A DNA stretch of 64,000 bases, taken from assembly GCF_040151475.1 (NCBI RefSeq), contig NZ_JBDKWG010000132.1, forward strand, positions 62,001-126,000, given 5' to 3'. The notes beneath the pieces were generated by a model, which worked only from the letters and a program-made list of their open reading frames with translations, was not told where the DNA came from and made no database searches. Below, piece after piece: positions 26,392 through 34,638 of this stretch; within the stretch, counting starts at the first letter, position 1, and the number at the start of each line of letters is the position of its first letter. The DNA is from CAXBNB01 sp040151475 (GTDB lineage Bacteria > Bacteroidota > Bacteroidia > Cytophagales > Cyclobacteriaceae). The position numbers were made by a program, and so were the translations under genes.

Positions 26392-29001
26392 ATGAAAAAA
26401 CATTTATGCTTTAATTTTATACTATTGCTGTTCTTGCTTTCTTGTGAGAAAAAAACTGAAGTGTCATTGGAAGTTTCTTCCGGTGAGATTGAAGTAAATG
26501 CCAAAGTGATCTATCCAAAGTCCAGGGAATGGCCTGCACCGTCGGGAGGGGTAGCTGTGCAGTTTAATCCACCAAGTTTACTCTGGCCTGTTGAAAAAAA
26601 GGCAGATTACAGTGTGAGGATGTCTCAGAGTGCTGATTTTTCAACAAAAGTAATTGAAGCATCAGGCCTACCTTATGCCATGTACAATCCGCATCAGAAA
26701 CTTTCCGCAGGTGCCTGGTATTGGCAATACAAATCCGGTAATGGTGAATGGACTGAATTGAATACTTTTAATATTGATGATAATTCTAAAGAATTTGTAA
26801 CTCCGGAAGCCTCGTTGCTTCTTTCTATGATTCCTGACGAGAGCCCAAGAGTATATGCCTGGAAATCACAATTGAAAAATTTGAGGGAAAGAGCCAAAGA
26901 CTATGAAGAAACGAAAGATATTTTAGATCATGCTGAAAAAATATTAACACTTCCATTGATAGAAGAGAAGGAAGTACTTCCAAAATTTAAAGGAAGAAAT
27001 AAGCGAGAGTCCAGAAGAATAGCGATAGATGCAAGCCGGCCGGTTTGTGACAGAGTGCAACATATAGTATCTACTTTAGCTCAGGCGTATTTGTTGTCCA
27101 ATGACAAAAAGTATGCTGAAACCGGGGTGAAATGGATCATGTCTTTAACTAACTGGGATCCGGAAGGTCCCAGTATAGTTTCTGATTTTGGTGATAGTGG
27201 TATCATGCATGCCATGGCTGTAGGGTACGACACTTTCAATGAATTGCTTTCCAAATTTCAAAAAGAAAAATTATTGAAGGCAATTGCTGCAAGAGGTGCT
27301 CATTTTTACAATGAATGGCCAAATTATCTTGAATCCAGACTGCTTTCCAATCACGTTTGGCAACATATGTTGGAAAGGTTTTTTCAGACAGCTCTTGGAG
27401 TAAAAGGAGATTTACCAATAGCCAATGAATGGTTGACTTATGTGTATGAAATATGGCTGGCTCGATCTCCCGTACTCGGGCATAAAGATGGCTCATGGTC
27501 TAATGGTATTAGTTATTTTAGAATGAATACACTCACCATGTTGAGCATCACTTCTACTCTTAAGGAAATCACCGGCGTTGATTTTTTAAGAGATGAATGG
27601 TATTACAACAACCCCGAGTGGATGATATATGCCTGGCCACCTAATGCATCTGCTGATGGTTTTGCCAATGATGCATACAAATTGGGCAATGAAGAGTTTC
27701 CCAAACAAACCAACGATCCGGTTTTTACCGCTTATGTTGATTTAAATTCAAGATTGACAGGCAATCCTTATGCTGCCTGGTATGCCGATCAGCGTATTGA
27801 AGGAACTAATAAGAAGCTTACTGATGATCCAAGTTTGAAATGGTTTTATATTCAAAGAGGATTAGAATTGAGCAGACCAAAACCTGCAACAATTTTTGAT
27901 CTTCCCCAATCCAGGGTTTTCAGAGAAGTAGGTGTGGCTTATTTAAATACTGATTTGGCCAATACTCCATCCAACCTGATGTTGGCAATGAAAAGTAGTC
28001 CTTATGGGTCTTACAGCCATACTCATGCTGAGCACAACTGTTTCAATCTGTTTTATGCTGGAAAACCTCTGTTTTCTAATACAGGCTATAGGCCTGCCAT
28101 GGGCGATCCTCATTATTTGGCTGATTTCAAAAATACTCGTGGACATAATGGTATTCTGATCAATGGCATGGGACAGCCGTTTGGATCGGAAGCTTACGGA
28201 TGGATACCACGGTTTATTAATGGAGATCAAATTTCCTATGTAGTGGGTGATGCAACTCAAGCGTACGATGCATCAGATGCCGAAGAGTTGAAAGATGAAG
28301 GAAATCCTGTGCAAAATAACAAAGATGCAGGTTTAAAACGGTTTAGAAGACACATTCTGATGCTAAAACCCTCGCTTGTGCTGATTTATGATGATCTGGA
28401 AACAGAGAGCCCTTCTGATTTTACTTTCCTTCTTCATAATAGGAATAACCTGGAACTAAAAGAAAACAAACTGACTGTAGCAAACAAATATGCAAAAGCA
28501 GTATCTACATTGTTTGCTTCGACTGAAGTTGATCAGGAATTGAGTAGAGACTTCCTAAGTCCACCCGTTAATTGGAGAAGGAAAAAAAATCCTGATGGAA
28601 GTATGTTCGAGTTTGAAAACCATTTTCATTACAGGGCTGCCAATAAGACGAAAACTAATAAAATGCGGTTTTTTGCTGTGATCCAGATAGAACCAAAAAA
28701 TGGAGTTTCATCATTACAACCGGTAGAAGTCTCTGAGAATGAAAATGTATTTAAGGTTGGGGACTGGAGTATTGAAGCCGAATTGAATACAGAAAAAGCG
28801 GCTACATTGAAAGTAGCCAAGGCTGATGGATCAGTTACCTTTTGTTCCAATGGAATTCTCGGCTTAGAAGGAAAGGAATACGGAACAATAACTGGAAGCT
28901 CTAAATTATTAGAAATGATTGAAGGCAAACCTGTTTTCCAGGAAGTAGTTGACGAATTACCAGAATCAATTGCCAATGTATTGGCAGTCAATAAAAAATA
29001 A
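26392..29001 (+). CDS. Heparinase II/III-family polysaccharide lyase lipoprotein (DUF4962 plus lyase)
   Basis: An 869-residue lipoprotein (MKKHLCFNFILLLFLLSC, Cys18). After a Fn3-like N-terminal region (about 40-135) comes a long alpha/alpha-toroid with WPNYLESRLLSNHVWQHM and GHKDGSWSNGISYF segments, typical of the DUF4962/heparinase II N-domain. The C-terminal beta-sandwich (about 515-800) carries SYSHTHAEHNCFNLFYAGKP, the expected catalytic/metal His region. The enzyme cleaves uronic-acid glycosaminoglycan chains by beta-elimination. Length and layout resemble PL21-type lyases such as heparinase II, but alginate or other uronates are possible. Flanking N-sulfatase-like genes favour a heparin/heparan-like substrate. 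Confidence 0.85.
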   Translation: MKKHLCFNFILLLFLLSCEKKTEVSLEVSSGEIEVNAKVIYPKSREWPAPSGGVAVQFNPPSLLWPVEKKADYSVRMSQSADFSTKVIEASGLPYAMYNPHQKLSAGAWYWQYKSGNGEWTELNTFNIDDNSKEFVTPEASLLLSMIPDESPRVYAWKSQLKNLRERAKDYEETKDILDHAEKILTLPLIEEKEVLPKFKGRNKRESRRIAIDASRPVCDRVQHIVSTLAQAYLLSNDKKYAETGVKWIMSLTNWDPEGPSIVSDFGDSGIMHAMAVGYDTFNELLSKFQKEKLLKAIAARGAHFYNEWPNYLESRLLSNHVWQHMLERFFQTALGVKGDLPIANEWLTYVYEIWLARSPVLGHKDGSWSNGISYFRMNTLTMLSITSTLKEITGVDFLRDEWYYNNPEWMIYAWPPNASADGFANDAYKLGNEEFPKQTNDPVFTAYVDLNSRLTGNPYAAWYADQRIEGTNKKLTDDPSLKWFYIQRGLELSRPKPATIFDLPQSRVFREVGVAYLNTDLANTPSNLMLAMKSSPYGSYSHTHAEHNCFNLFYAGKPLFSNTGYRPAMGDPHYLADFKNTRGHNGILINGMGQPFGSEAYGWIPRFINGDQISYVVGDATQAYDASDAEELKDEGNPVQNNKDAGLKRFRRHILMLKPSLVLIYDDLETESPSDFTFLLHNRNNLELKENKLTVANKYAKAVSTLFASTEVDQELSRDFLSPPVNWRRKKNPDGSMFEFENHFHYRAANKTKTNKMRFFAVIQIEPKNGVSSLQPVEVSENENVFKVGDWSIEAELNTEKAATLKVAKADGSVTFCSNGILGLEGKEYGTITGSSKLLEMIEGKPVFQEVVDELPESIANVLAVNKK

Positions 29002-29036
29002 CCCGTAGAGGTACCACATAAAAACAAAACGAAAAT

Positions 29037-30632
29037 ATGAAATCTATGAATTACAGATTTTTACACGGTGTAATACTAGCCATCATAGCATTAACGGTTA
29101 TCAGTTGTAATCAACCAACTAAGTCGGTAGAAACTGTTAAACAACCTAACATCCTTTTTGCCATTGCGGATGATCAATCTTATCCTCATGCAGGGGTGTA
29201 TGGCTTTGCAGAAATATCTACGCCTGCATTTGATCAGGTGGCCAATAGCGGTGTATTGTTCAGCAATGCATTCGTTGGGGCTCCCCAGTGTAGCCCTTCC
29301 AGAGCGGCGATACTTACTGGAAAAAATATCTGGCAAATAGAAGAGGCAGGCACCCATGCCAGTAACTTTCCTAAGAAATTTCAGGTATTCACAGATTTGC
29401 TGGAAACTGTTGGATACCAATTGGGATTTACTGGAAAACCCTGGGGGCCTGGAAATTATAAAATAACCGGCTGGACGAGAAATCCTGTTGGACCGGAATA
29501 TAATGAAAAGGTACTTGAAGCAGTGCCGGCAAGTGGTATTCATTCAACGGATTATTTCGGAAACTTTGTTGATTTCTTGGAAAAGAAACCAACAGACAAA
29601 CCTTTCTTCTTCTGGTACGGAGGACACGAGCCACATAGAGTTTATGAAGCTGGTTCAGGTGTGAAATCAGGAAAGTCTGTTGCCAATGTAATGGTACCTG
29701 CATTCTTGCCTGATGACTCTGTGACCAGAAATGATGTGTTGGATTATGCTTTTGAAATCGAATATTTTGATTCTCATTTAGGTAAGATGCTCAATTTGCT
29801 TAAAGAAAGGGGAGAGTTAGAAAATACTCTTGTAGTAGTTACGGCCGATAATGGTATGCCATTTCCTTATGCCAAAGCCAATTTGCAGGAATTTGGTACG
29901 CATGTACCACTGGCTATTTCATGGCCTGCGGGAATCAGGAAAACCAAGAAAACGGATGAGTTAGTAGCTATGATTGATCTGGCTCCAACCTTTCTGGAAA
30001 TAGCAGGGGTAAAAGATGCTCCTGAGATGACGGGCAGAAGCATTACGTCTATTCTGTATTCAAAAGAAACAACAAAATCTAACAGAGATTTTGTATTAAC
30101 GGGCAGAGAGCGGCATACCCATGCAAGACCTGATAATTTGGGCTATCCTGCCAGGGCGTTCAGAACCAAGGATTATTTATTTGTAAAAAACTACAAACCA
30201 GACCGTTGGCCAATTGGTGATCCTGTACCAGTAACAAAAGAAAATGATGAGAGAAATGCTGTTGAAGGGTTTTCAAAGTTATATCCGGGATATCTTGACA
30301 TTGACGGATCACCTTCTAAAACTTTTATGATGGAAAATAAGGATCAGGAAAGTGTGAAAAACCTTTTTCAAAATGCTTTTGAAAAGCGACCTGCCGAACA
30401 ACTCTATGATATTAAAAATGATCCATATTGTGTGAATGATTTGTCAGGAAATGCTGAATATGACGAAATCAGAAAGGATCTCAGCCAAAGGCTCGATGCT
30501 GAGCTAAAAAAACAGGGAGATCTGCGTATGTTTGGAAGTCAGATATATGACAGTTATCCAAGATACTCTACTACAAGGAATTTTCCGGGATTCAATAAAC
30601 GAGGAGAGTACAACCCGGAGTTTAAGGATTGA
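29037..30632 (+). CDS. Sulfatase lipoprotein, N-sulfoglucosamine sulfohydrolase-like, last of cluster
   Basis: A 531-residue sulfatase with a lipobox at VISC (Cys24). Metal-binding DD lies at 45-46 in AIADDQSYPHAG, and Cys85 in PQCSPSRAAILTGKN is the canonical C-x-P-S-R formylglycine site. The ADDQS(Y/W) opening, APQCSPSR and the later TADNGMPFPYAKANLQEFGTH region (read in parts) resemble heparan N-sulfatases. It ends the co-directional run begun at 17073; the convergent pxp operon follows after 107 bp, with no strong terminator visible between them. Confidence 0.87.
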   Translation: MKSMNYRFLHGVILAIIALTVISCNQPTKSVETVKQPNILFAIADDQSYPHAGVYGFAEISTPAFDQVANSGVLFSNAFVGAPQCSPSRAAILTGKNIWQIEEAGTHASNFPKKFQVFTDLLETVGYQLGFTGKPWGPGNYKITGWTRNPVGPEYNEKVLEAVPASGIHSTDYFGNFVDFLEKKPTDKPFFFWYGGHEPHRVYEAGSGVKSGKSVANVMVPAFLPDDSVTRNDVLDYAFEIEYFDSHLGKMLNLLKERGELENTLVVVTADNGMPFPYAKANLQEFGTHVPLAISWPAGIRKTKKTDELVAMIDLAPTFLEIAGVKDAPEMTGRSITSILYSKETTKSNRDFVLTGRERHTHARPDNLGYPARAFRTKDYLFVKNYKPDRWPIGDPVPVTKENDERNAVEGFSKLYPGYLDIDGSPSKTFMMENKDQESVKNLFQNAFEKRPAEQLYDIKNDPYCVNDLSGNAEYDEIRKDLSQRLDAELKKQGDLRMFGSQIYDSYPRYSTTRNFPGFNKRGEYNPEFKD

Positions 30633-30739
30633 AAATTAACCTGAATTACCACGGAAAACCCGCAACCGTCAATAAAGGAGCTTTTTCAGGGTAGTGATGA
30701 TGGGAAGCGACGCGAGAGTCTCTATGAATTAAGAGGTTA

Positions 30740-31609
30740 TCACGACTGTCTTCCTTCAGGCAGGGTTTTCAGTGTAAATTTTATCTGATCGCCCGGTTTT
30801 TTTTGTGCCAGTATATTGATACCCATTTCGGTTACTTGCAAAATCCTTGGATAACCTCCGGTGGTTTGGCAATCTTTCATAAGGACTACCGGATCACCTG
30901 AAGGGGGGAGTTGGACTGTTCCAGGCATTACTGTGGAGGTCAGGATACTGCCCGAATGACTATAGCTCAATACACCTTTCAAACGATAACCCATTCTGTT
31001 GCTGTCCCGAGTGATTTCGAATGTTTCGGAAAGGAGTTTTTCGTTCATCAGGTGGTATTCTGGTCCTGGAACTACGTCAACCGTATTTTCTTCAAATAAA
31101 AGATTACTTGGTTTTATTCTGGAATTTTGATGAAAAATCGGAGTGCTATTATTTTGGTAGTACAACTTCATTCCCTTTTTTAAAACAGGAAGGCCAAGCT
31201 GGGCTTTTTCATAAGCAGAACAACTTCCGAAATGTGCCGGGACATCAAAACCATTTTGAATGCAGAGATAAGTCCTGCATCCGTATTTTAATTTACCAAA
31301 AGACAACACATCTCCGGAGTTGATGGTTACGATGGTGTTTGTCTTCAGTAATTTCCCATCAATTCGGGCGGAAAGATCAGCACCAGTAATGACAATGTTT
31401 GCTTTGTCCTGAAAAAGGAGCTGGGGCCCCATCATCGTGATTTCCAACACAGGTGCATTGGAGTCATTGTCCAACAGGTTGTTTCCCAAGTCAGCACTCA
31501 ACTGATCCATACAGCCACTAACAGGAATGCCAAAAGAACGGAATCTGGTTCTGCCTCTGTCTTGTACAGTGGTGTATAGCCCGGGAGATAGTACTTCTAT
31601 GACACTCAT
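30740..31609 (-). CDS. pxpC: 5-oxoprolinase subunit C
   Basis: A 289-residue protein of the biotin-dependent carboxyltransferase/KipA-like family (PxpC). Visible features are the opening SVIEVLSPGLYTTVQDRGR, GIPVSGCMDQLSADLGNNLL and the C-terminal LPPSGDPVVLMKDCQTTGGYPRI (in parts). With PxpA and PxpB it hydrolyses ATP to open 5-oxoproline (pyroglutamate) to glutamate. Its start overlaps the pxpB stop by four bases (ATGA), so the genes are translationally coupled. It is the last gene of the minus-strand operon. Confidence 0.92.
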   Translation of the reverse strand: MSVIEVLSPGLYTTVQDRGRTRFRSFGIPVSGCMDQLSADLGNNLLDNDSNAPVLEITMMGPQLLFQDKANIVITGADLSARIDGKLLKTNTIVTINSGDVLSFGKLKYGCRTYLCIQNGFDVPAHFGSCSAYEKAQLGLPVLKKGMKLYYQNNSTPIFHQNSRIKPSNLLFEENTVDVVPGPEYHLMNEKLLSETFEITRDSNRMGYRLKGVLSYSHSGSILTSTVMPGTVQLPPSGDPVVLMKDCQTTGGYPRILQVTEMGINILAQKKPGDQIKFTLKTLPEGRQS

Positions 31610-32328
31610 AAGATCTCAACTTTTGGCGCATAATTTCCTTGCTCTATCTCTTGATTAATTTGATCATAAGTCAGTTGGTCGATAGGATCAAACTTAAGCG
31701 TATCTCCGGGTCTTACAAAGCAGGGACGGGTTTTACTACTGTCAAAAAGAGGTATGGGCGTACCTCCAATTATGTTCCATCCTCCAGGACTGTCTATAGG
31801 GTAGATGCCGGTTTGAGACCCGCCTATTCCTACTGATCCTTTTGTTATTCTCAAACGTGGAGATTCTCTTCTTGGGCAGTGTAATTTGCTGTTTAATCCA
31901 CCCAAATAAAGAAAGCCGGGGAGAAATCCAATAAAGTGTACTCTGTAGGGTTGTGAACTGTGTATGTCAATGATTTCTTGTTTTGATACTTTTAAAGTAT
32001 TGGAAATTTCTTGTAAATCAATTCCAAATTGCTCTTCATAACAAACCGGAATGATCCATCTTTTGTTATCAGATTGGTTTGAAATTCTGGAATCATAAAA
32101 AAAATTTAACTTTTTAGTTGTTGATTGGAAATCCTTCAATTCGTTGAAAAACAATGTCAATGAAGCATAAGTGGGAACTATTTCTATAAGACCTGCCGGA
32201 GGACGTTTTTCTATTGCAGACTGAAAAGCAATAATGTCGGTAAGGATATCTTCACTGATTGATTGTGGCCATTCAATTAAAAGTGCGGCTGTACCAAACC
32301 TTCGATATGTCAGTGAGAAATTCTTCAA
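31606..32328 (-). CDS. pxpB: 5-oxoprolinase subunit B
   Basis: A 240-residue PxpB (KipI-like) protein with the typical N-terminal FGTAALLIEWP region, the IPVCYEEQFGIDLQEIS segment, and the cyclophilin-like C-terminal half: VHFIGFLPGFLYLGGL, RLRITKGSVGIGGSQTGIYP (in parts) and PGGWNIIGGTPI. It forms a complex with PxpC and acts with PxpA in pyroglutamate cleavage. It starts one base after the pxpA stop and overlaps pxpC by four bases. Confidence 0.92.
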   Translation of the reverse strand: MKNFSLTYRRFGTAALLIEWPQSISEDILTDIIAFQSAIEKRPPAGLIEIVPTYASLTLFFNELKDFQSTTKKLNFFYDSRISNQSDNKRWIIPVCYEEQFGIDLQEISNTLKVSKQEIIDIHSSQPYRVHFIGFLPGFLYLGGLNSKLHCPRRESPRLRITKGSVGIGGSQTGIYPIDSPGGWNIIGGTPIPLFDSSKTRPCFVRPGDTLKFDPIDQLTYDQINQEIEQGNYAPKVEIL

Positions 32329-32329
32329 A

Positions 32330-33064
32330 TTAAGCTATGTTGTGTGAATTGGAATTTAGTTTTTGATGAATAAATTTTACAATCTCAACTGCTTTAGGGT
32401 TGTCTCCATGGATGCAAATAGTATTGGCTTCCAGATGTAGTTGCTTGCCAGTAATGCTCTCTATTCGTTGCTGTGTTATGATGCTACAAACCTGCTCGTA
32501 TATGTCTTCTTTGTTTTCCAATACTGATCCTGCGATGGATCGGTTTACAAGTTGCAGGTTGTCATTATAAGCCCGGTCTGCAAAGGCTTCAAATATGACT
32601 TTTATTCCCCTATCCAATGCCAAATTTGCTATTATTGATTTATAGGGAGCATAGAGGAACAAGTTATCGTCAAAACTATTGATAGCGTTTAAAACTGCTT
32701 CTGCTGTACTTTTGTCCTTGGCGGCTTCATTATACAAAGCACCATGTGGCTTGATATGATGGAGTTTACTGCCGGAAGATTCGGCTATAATTTTCAGTGC
32801 CTTGATTTGGTTTTCTATAGTGGTGGTCAAATCCTCTGATGATATTTTCATTGCGTGCCTGCCAAAGTTCTTTTTATCCGGGTAGGAGGGGTGAGCACCG
32901 ATTTTTACATCATACTTCAATGTCAAATCTACTGTAGATTTCATGATTGCAGTATCTCCTGCATGGCCACCACAAGCAATATTGCAGGAGTTGATGTAAG
33001 GCATGATAGCCTCCTCATTTCCCATGCCTTCTCCCATATCGCAATTAATGTCTATGGTTTTCAT
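32330..33064 (-). CDS. pxpA: 5-oxoprolinase subunit A (LamB/YcsF family)
   Basis: A 244-residue LamB/YcsF-family protein and first gene of pxpABC. The N-terminus reads IDINCDMGEGMGNEEAIMPY, followed by SCNIACGGHAGD, GAHPSYPDKKNFGR, HIKPHGALYN, EAFADRAY and the C-terminal CIHGDNP, all classical for the family. Together with PxpB/PxpC it detoxifies or recycles 5-oxoproline. The NRAMP-like transporter often next to ycsF genes is absent; the genes are preceded by a 480-bp spacer. Confidence 0.94.
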   Translation of the reverse strand: MKTIDINCDMGEGMGNEEAIMPYINSCNIACGGHAGDTAIMKSTVDLTLKYDVKIGAHPSYPDKKNFGRHAMKISSEDLTTTIENQIKALKIIAESSGSKLHHIKPHGALYNEAAKDKSTAEAVLNAINSFDDNLFLYAPYKSIIANLALDRGIKVIFEAFADRAYNDNLQLVNRSIAGSVLENKEDIYEQVCSIITQQRIESITGKQLHLEANTICIHGDNPKAVEIVKFIHQKLNSNSHNIA

Positions 33065-33167
33065 TTCAATTTTAGAAGTTGAACTTAATTGTGTTTACCT
33101 AAAAATAAAGTTATCACAAAATGATAAGCTTGTGTGGTTCAACTTGTGAAAAAATGAAGAGATTGTA

Positions 33168-33389
33168 TTAGAAATATTCAGCAGTTGTCGGGCTTATCCC
33201 GGCATCTCTTGGGAAAAGCATAAAGAGCTTTTTCTCGAACAGGTTCCAGAAAGCCTCTCTATAAGGTGCTTTGAGAAGCCTTTCAGGATTCTTAAAGCTT
33301 GCCTTTTGAAGAGCTTTACCAATCTCTGAAAGCTTAGTAAAGCACAGATTTATTCTGGCATCTGTTGGGAAAACAACTACTTCGTTTTT
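33168..33389 (-). pseudogene. Possible coding remnant, 73 codons open, function unknown
   Basis: The minus strand is open from a stop at 33390-33392 to a stop at 33168 and reads as a protein-like sequence (KLSEIGKALQKASFKNPERL, then KAPYREAFWNLFEKKLF) without an early start codon. A 25-bp direct repeat (33194-33218 and 33350-33373) gives two similar peptides, FPTDARIN and FPRDAGIS. It may be a decayed gene end or chance coding potential. I do not recognise it. Confidence 0.25.
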
Positions 33390-33438
33390 TTAGATGAGGG
33401 CGGAATAAATCCTATAGCCGTAAACCTAACGGTTTCTG

Positions 33439-33509
33439 TCATTTCGACGAAGGAGAAATCTTCTTGAAAGTTTGCAATAAGCAAAGAAGATTTTCTTAAG
33501 TCGGGATGA
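33439..33509. repeat. REP-like hairpin (GTCATTTCGAC...AGAAATCTTCTT type)
   Basis: TCATTTCGAC (33439-33448) pairs imperfectly with GTCGGGATGA (33500-33509), and an inner GAAATCTTCTT pairs with AAGAAGATTTTC. The same sequence style is dispersed in many Bacteroidota genomes. It sits between the convergently oriented upstream flank of pxpA and the end of the FKBP gene, and may terminate the FKBP transcript. Confidence 0.5.
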
Positions 33510-33544
33510 AAACTGGAATTATTCATCCATAAAAAGTGACTGCT

Positions 33545-34480
33545 TTAATCAACCGAAACCAACTCTACCTCATACAATACGGGAGTGTAAGGAACTACCT
33601 TGGTCGTAATGATATTATCGTCTAAAAACTCCTCACGCAAAGAGGTAGGAATCACCTGAATACTGGCACCAAATGCTATTTCAGAAGGCATGATCAACAG
33701 GGCTTTATCTCCTTCTTTCATTTTCAAGATGCCTTGCCTCAACCCTTCTACCAGTCTTCCTTCATTTAGTTTCACCTTCAAAGGGCTCAGAGCTTCCGTT
33801 TTTTCTATGACAGTTCCGTCAAGGTATTTTCTTGTGAAATAAAATTCTACTTCACTGTATCCTGTTGGGGAGTCGCCGCTTCCCGATTCGATGGTTTTGA
33901 AATACAAACCTGATGTGTAAGATTCAACACCCTCGATTTGGTTTGCTGTTATGTAGTTGTCGATGGAATCAATTTCTATCTCATACATTTCATCTTCTGT
34001 TTTGAAATCTACCAGTTCCATTTCCACAATGAAGTTTTCGAACGAACTAAAGACATCTCCAAAACTATAGCTGTCGAAAGCCAGATATGAAGGGAGGTAA
34101 AATCTGTTCTTCTCACCTTTTTTTAATAAATCTACTCCATAATTAAAGCCGTTTGGCATGATGCTCGTCCAGGCAAATTTGAACTTTGTCAAAGTCTCTG
34201 TGTTTGACTCTACTACGTTTCCATCAAGTGTTTTCATATCATATTTTATGAAAACCACATCCCCCAATTCCGGGATGGTTCCGTTTGCGTTTTCTACTAA
34301 TTCTTCATAATAAATACCCGTGGATGATCTTTTTGCTGTGATGTTGTTGTCTTTCAAATATGCCATTATCTCCTGGTCATCCCTCTTCACTTGTTTTTCA
34401 TACTCGCTTTCCTCTAAACAAGAAAACAGGGAAATTGATGCTACTGCGAGTACACTTAAAACTCTTTCGCTCTTCTTCAT
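33545..34480 (-). CDS. FKBP-type peptidyl-prolyl isomerase lipoprotein with two FKBP-like domains
   Basis: A 311-residue lipoprotein (lipobox SLFSC, Cys21). Two tandem FKBP-like domains follow: residues about 50-160 (STGIYYEELVENANGTIPELGDVVFIKYDMKTLDG, in parts; FVEMELVDFK end) and about 185-311 (SGLYFKTIESGSGDSPTGYSEVEF, GLRQGILKMKEGDKALLIMPSEIAFG, LYEVELVSVD, read in parts). The second keeps the classical GMREG-like and LxxPxxxAFG motifs; the first is more divergent and may not be catalytic. It should act in periplasmic or outer-membrane protein folding. The opposite-strand mnmE starts 158 bp away. Confidence 0.85.
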   Translation of the reverse strand: MKKSERVLSVLAVASISLFSCLEESEYEKQVKRDDQEIMAYLKDNNITAKRSSTGIYYEELVENANGTIPELGDVVFIKYDMKTLDGNVVESNTETLTKFKFAWTSIMPNGFNYGVDLLKKGEKNRFYLPSYLAFDSYSFGDVFSSFENFIVEMELVDFKTEDEMYEIEIDSIDNYITANQIEGVESYTSGLYFKTIESGSGDSPTGYSEVEFYFTRKYLDGTVIEKTEALSPLKVKLNEGRLVEGLRQGILKMKEGDKALLIMPSEIAFGASIQVIPTSLREEFLDDNIITTKVVPYTPVLYEVELVSVD

Positions 34481-34638
34481 GATCTTTTTATTTTACTAGT
34501 TAAAAATGTTAATAAATTCTTATCCTTAGGACACAGGTATTTTCTAATTGGTTGGAATTTTCGACTCATTAGAAAATATTTTATAGCCTAATGGTCAAAG
34601 TATTATTCAGCCACCGTATTGTCTGCTATCTTTGTGGC

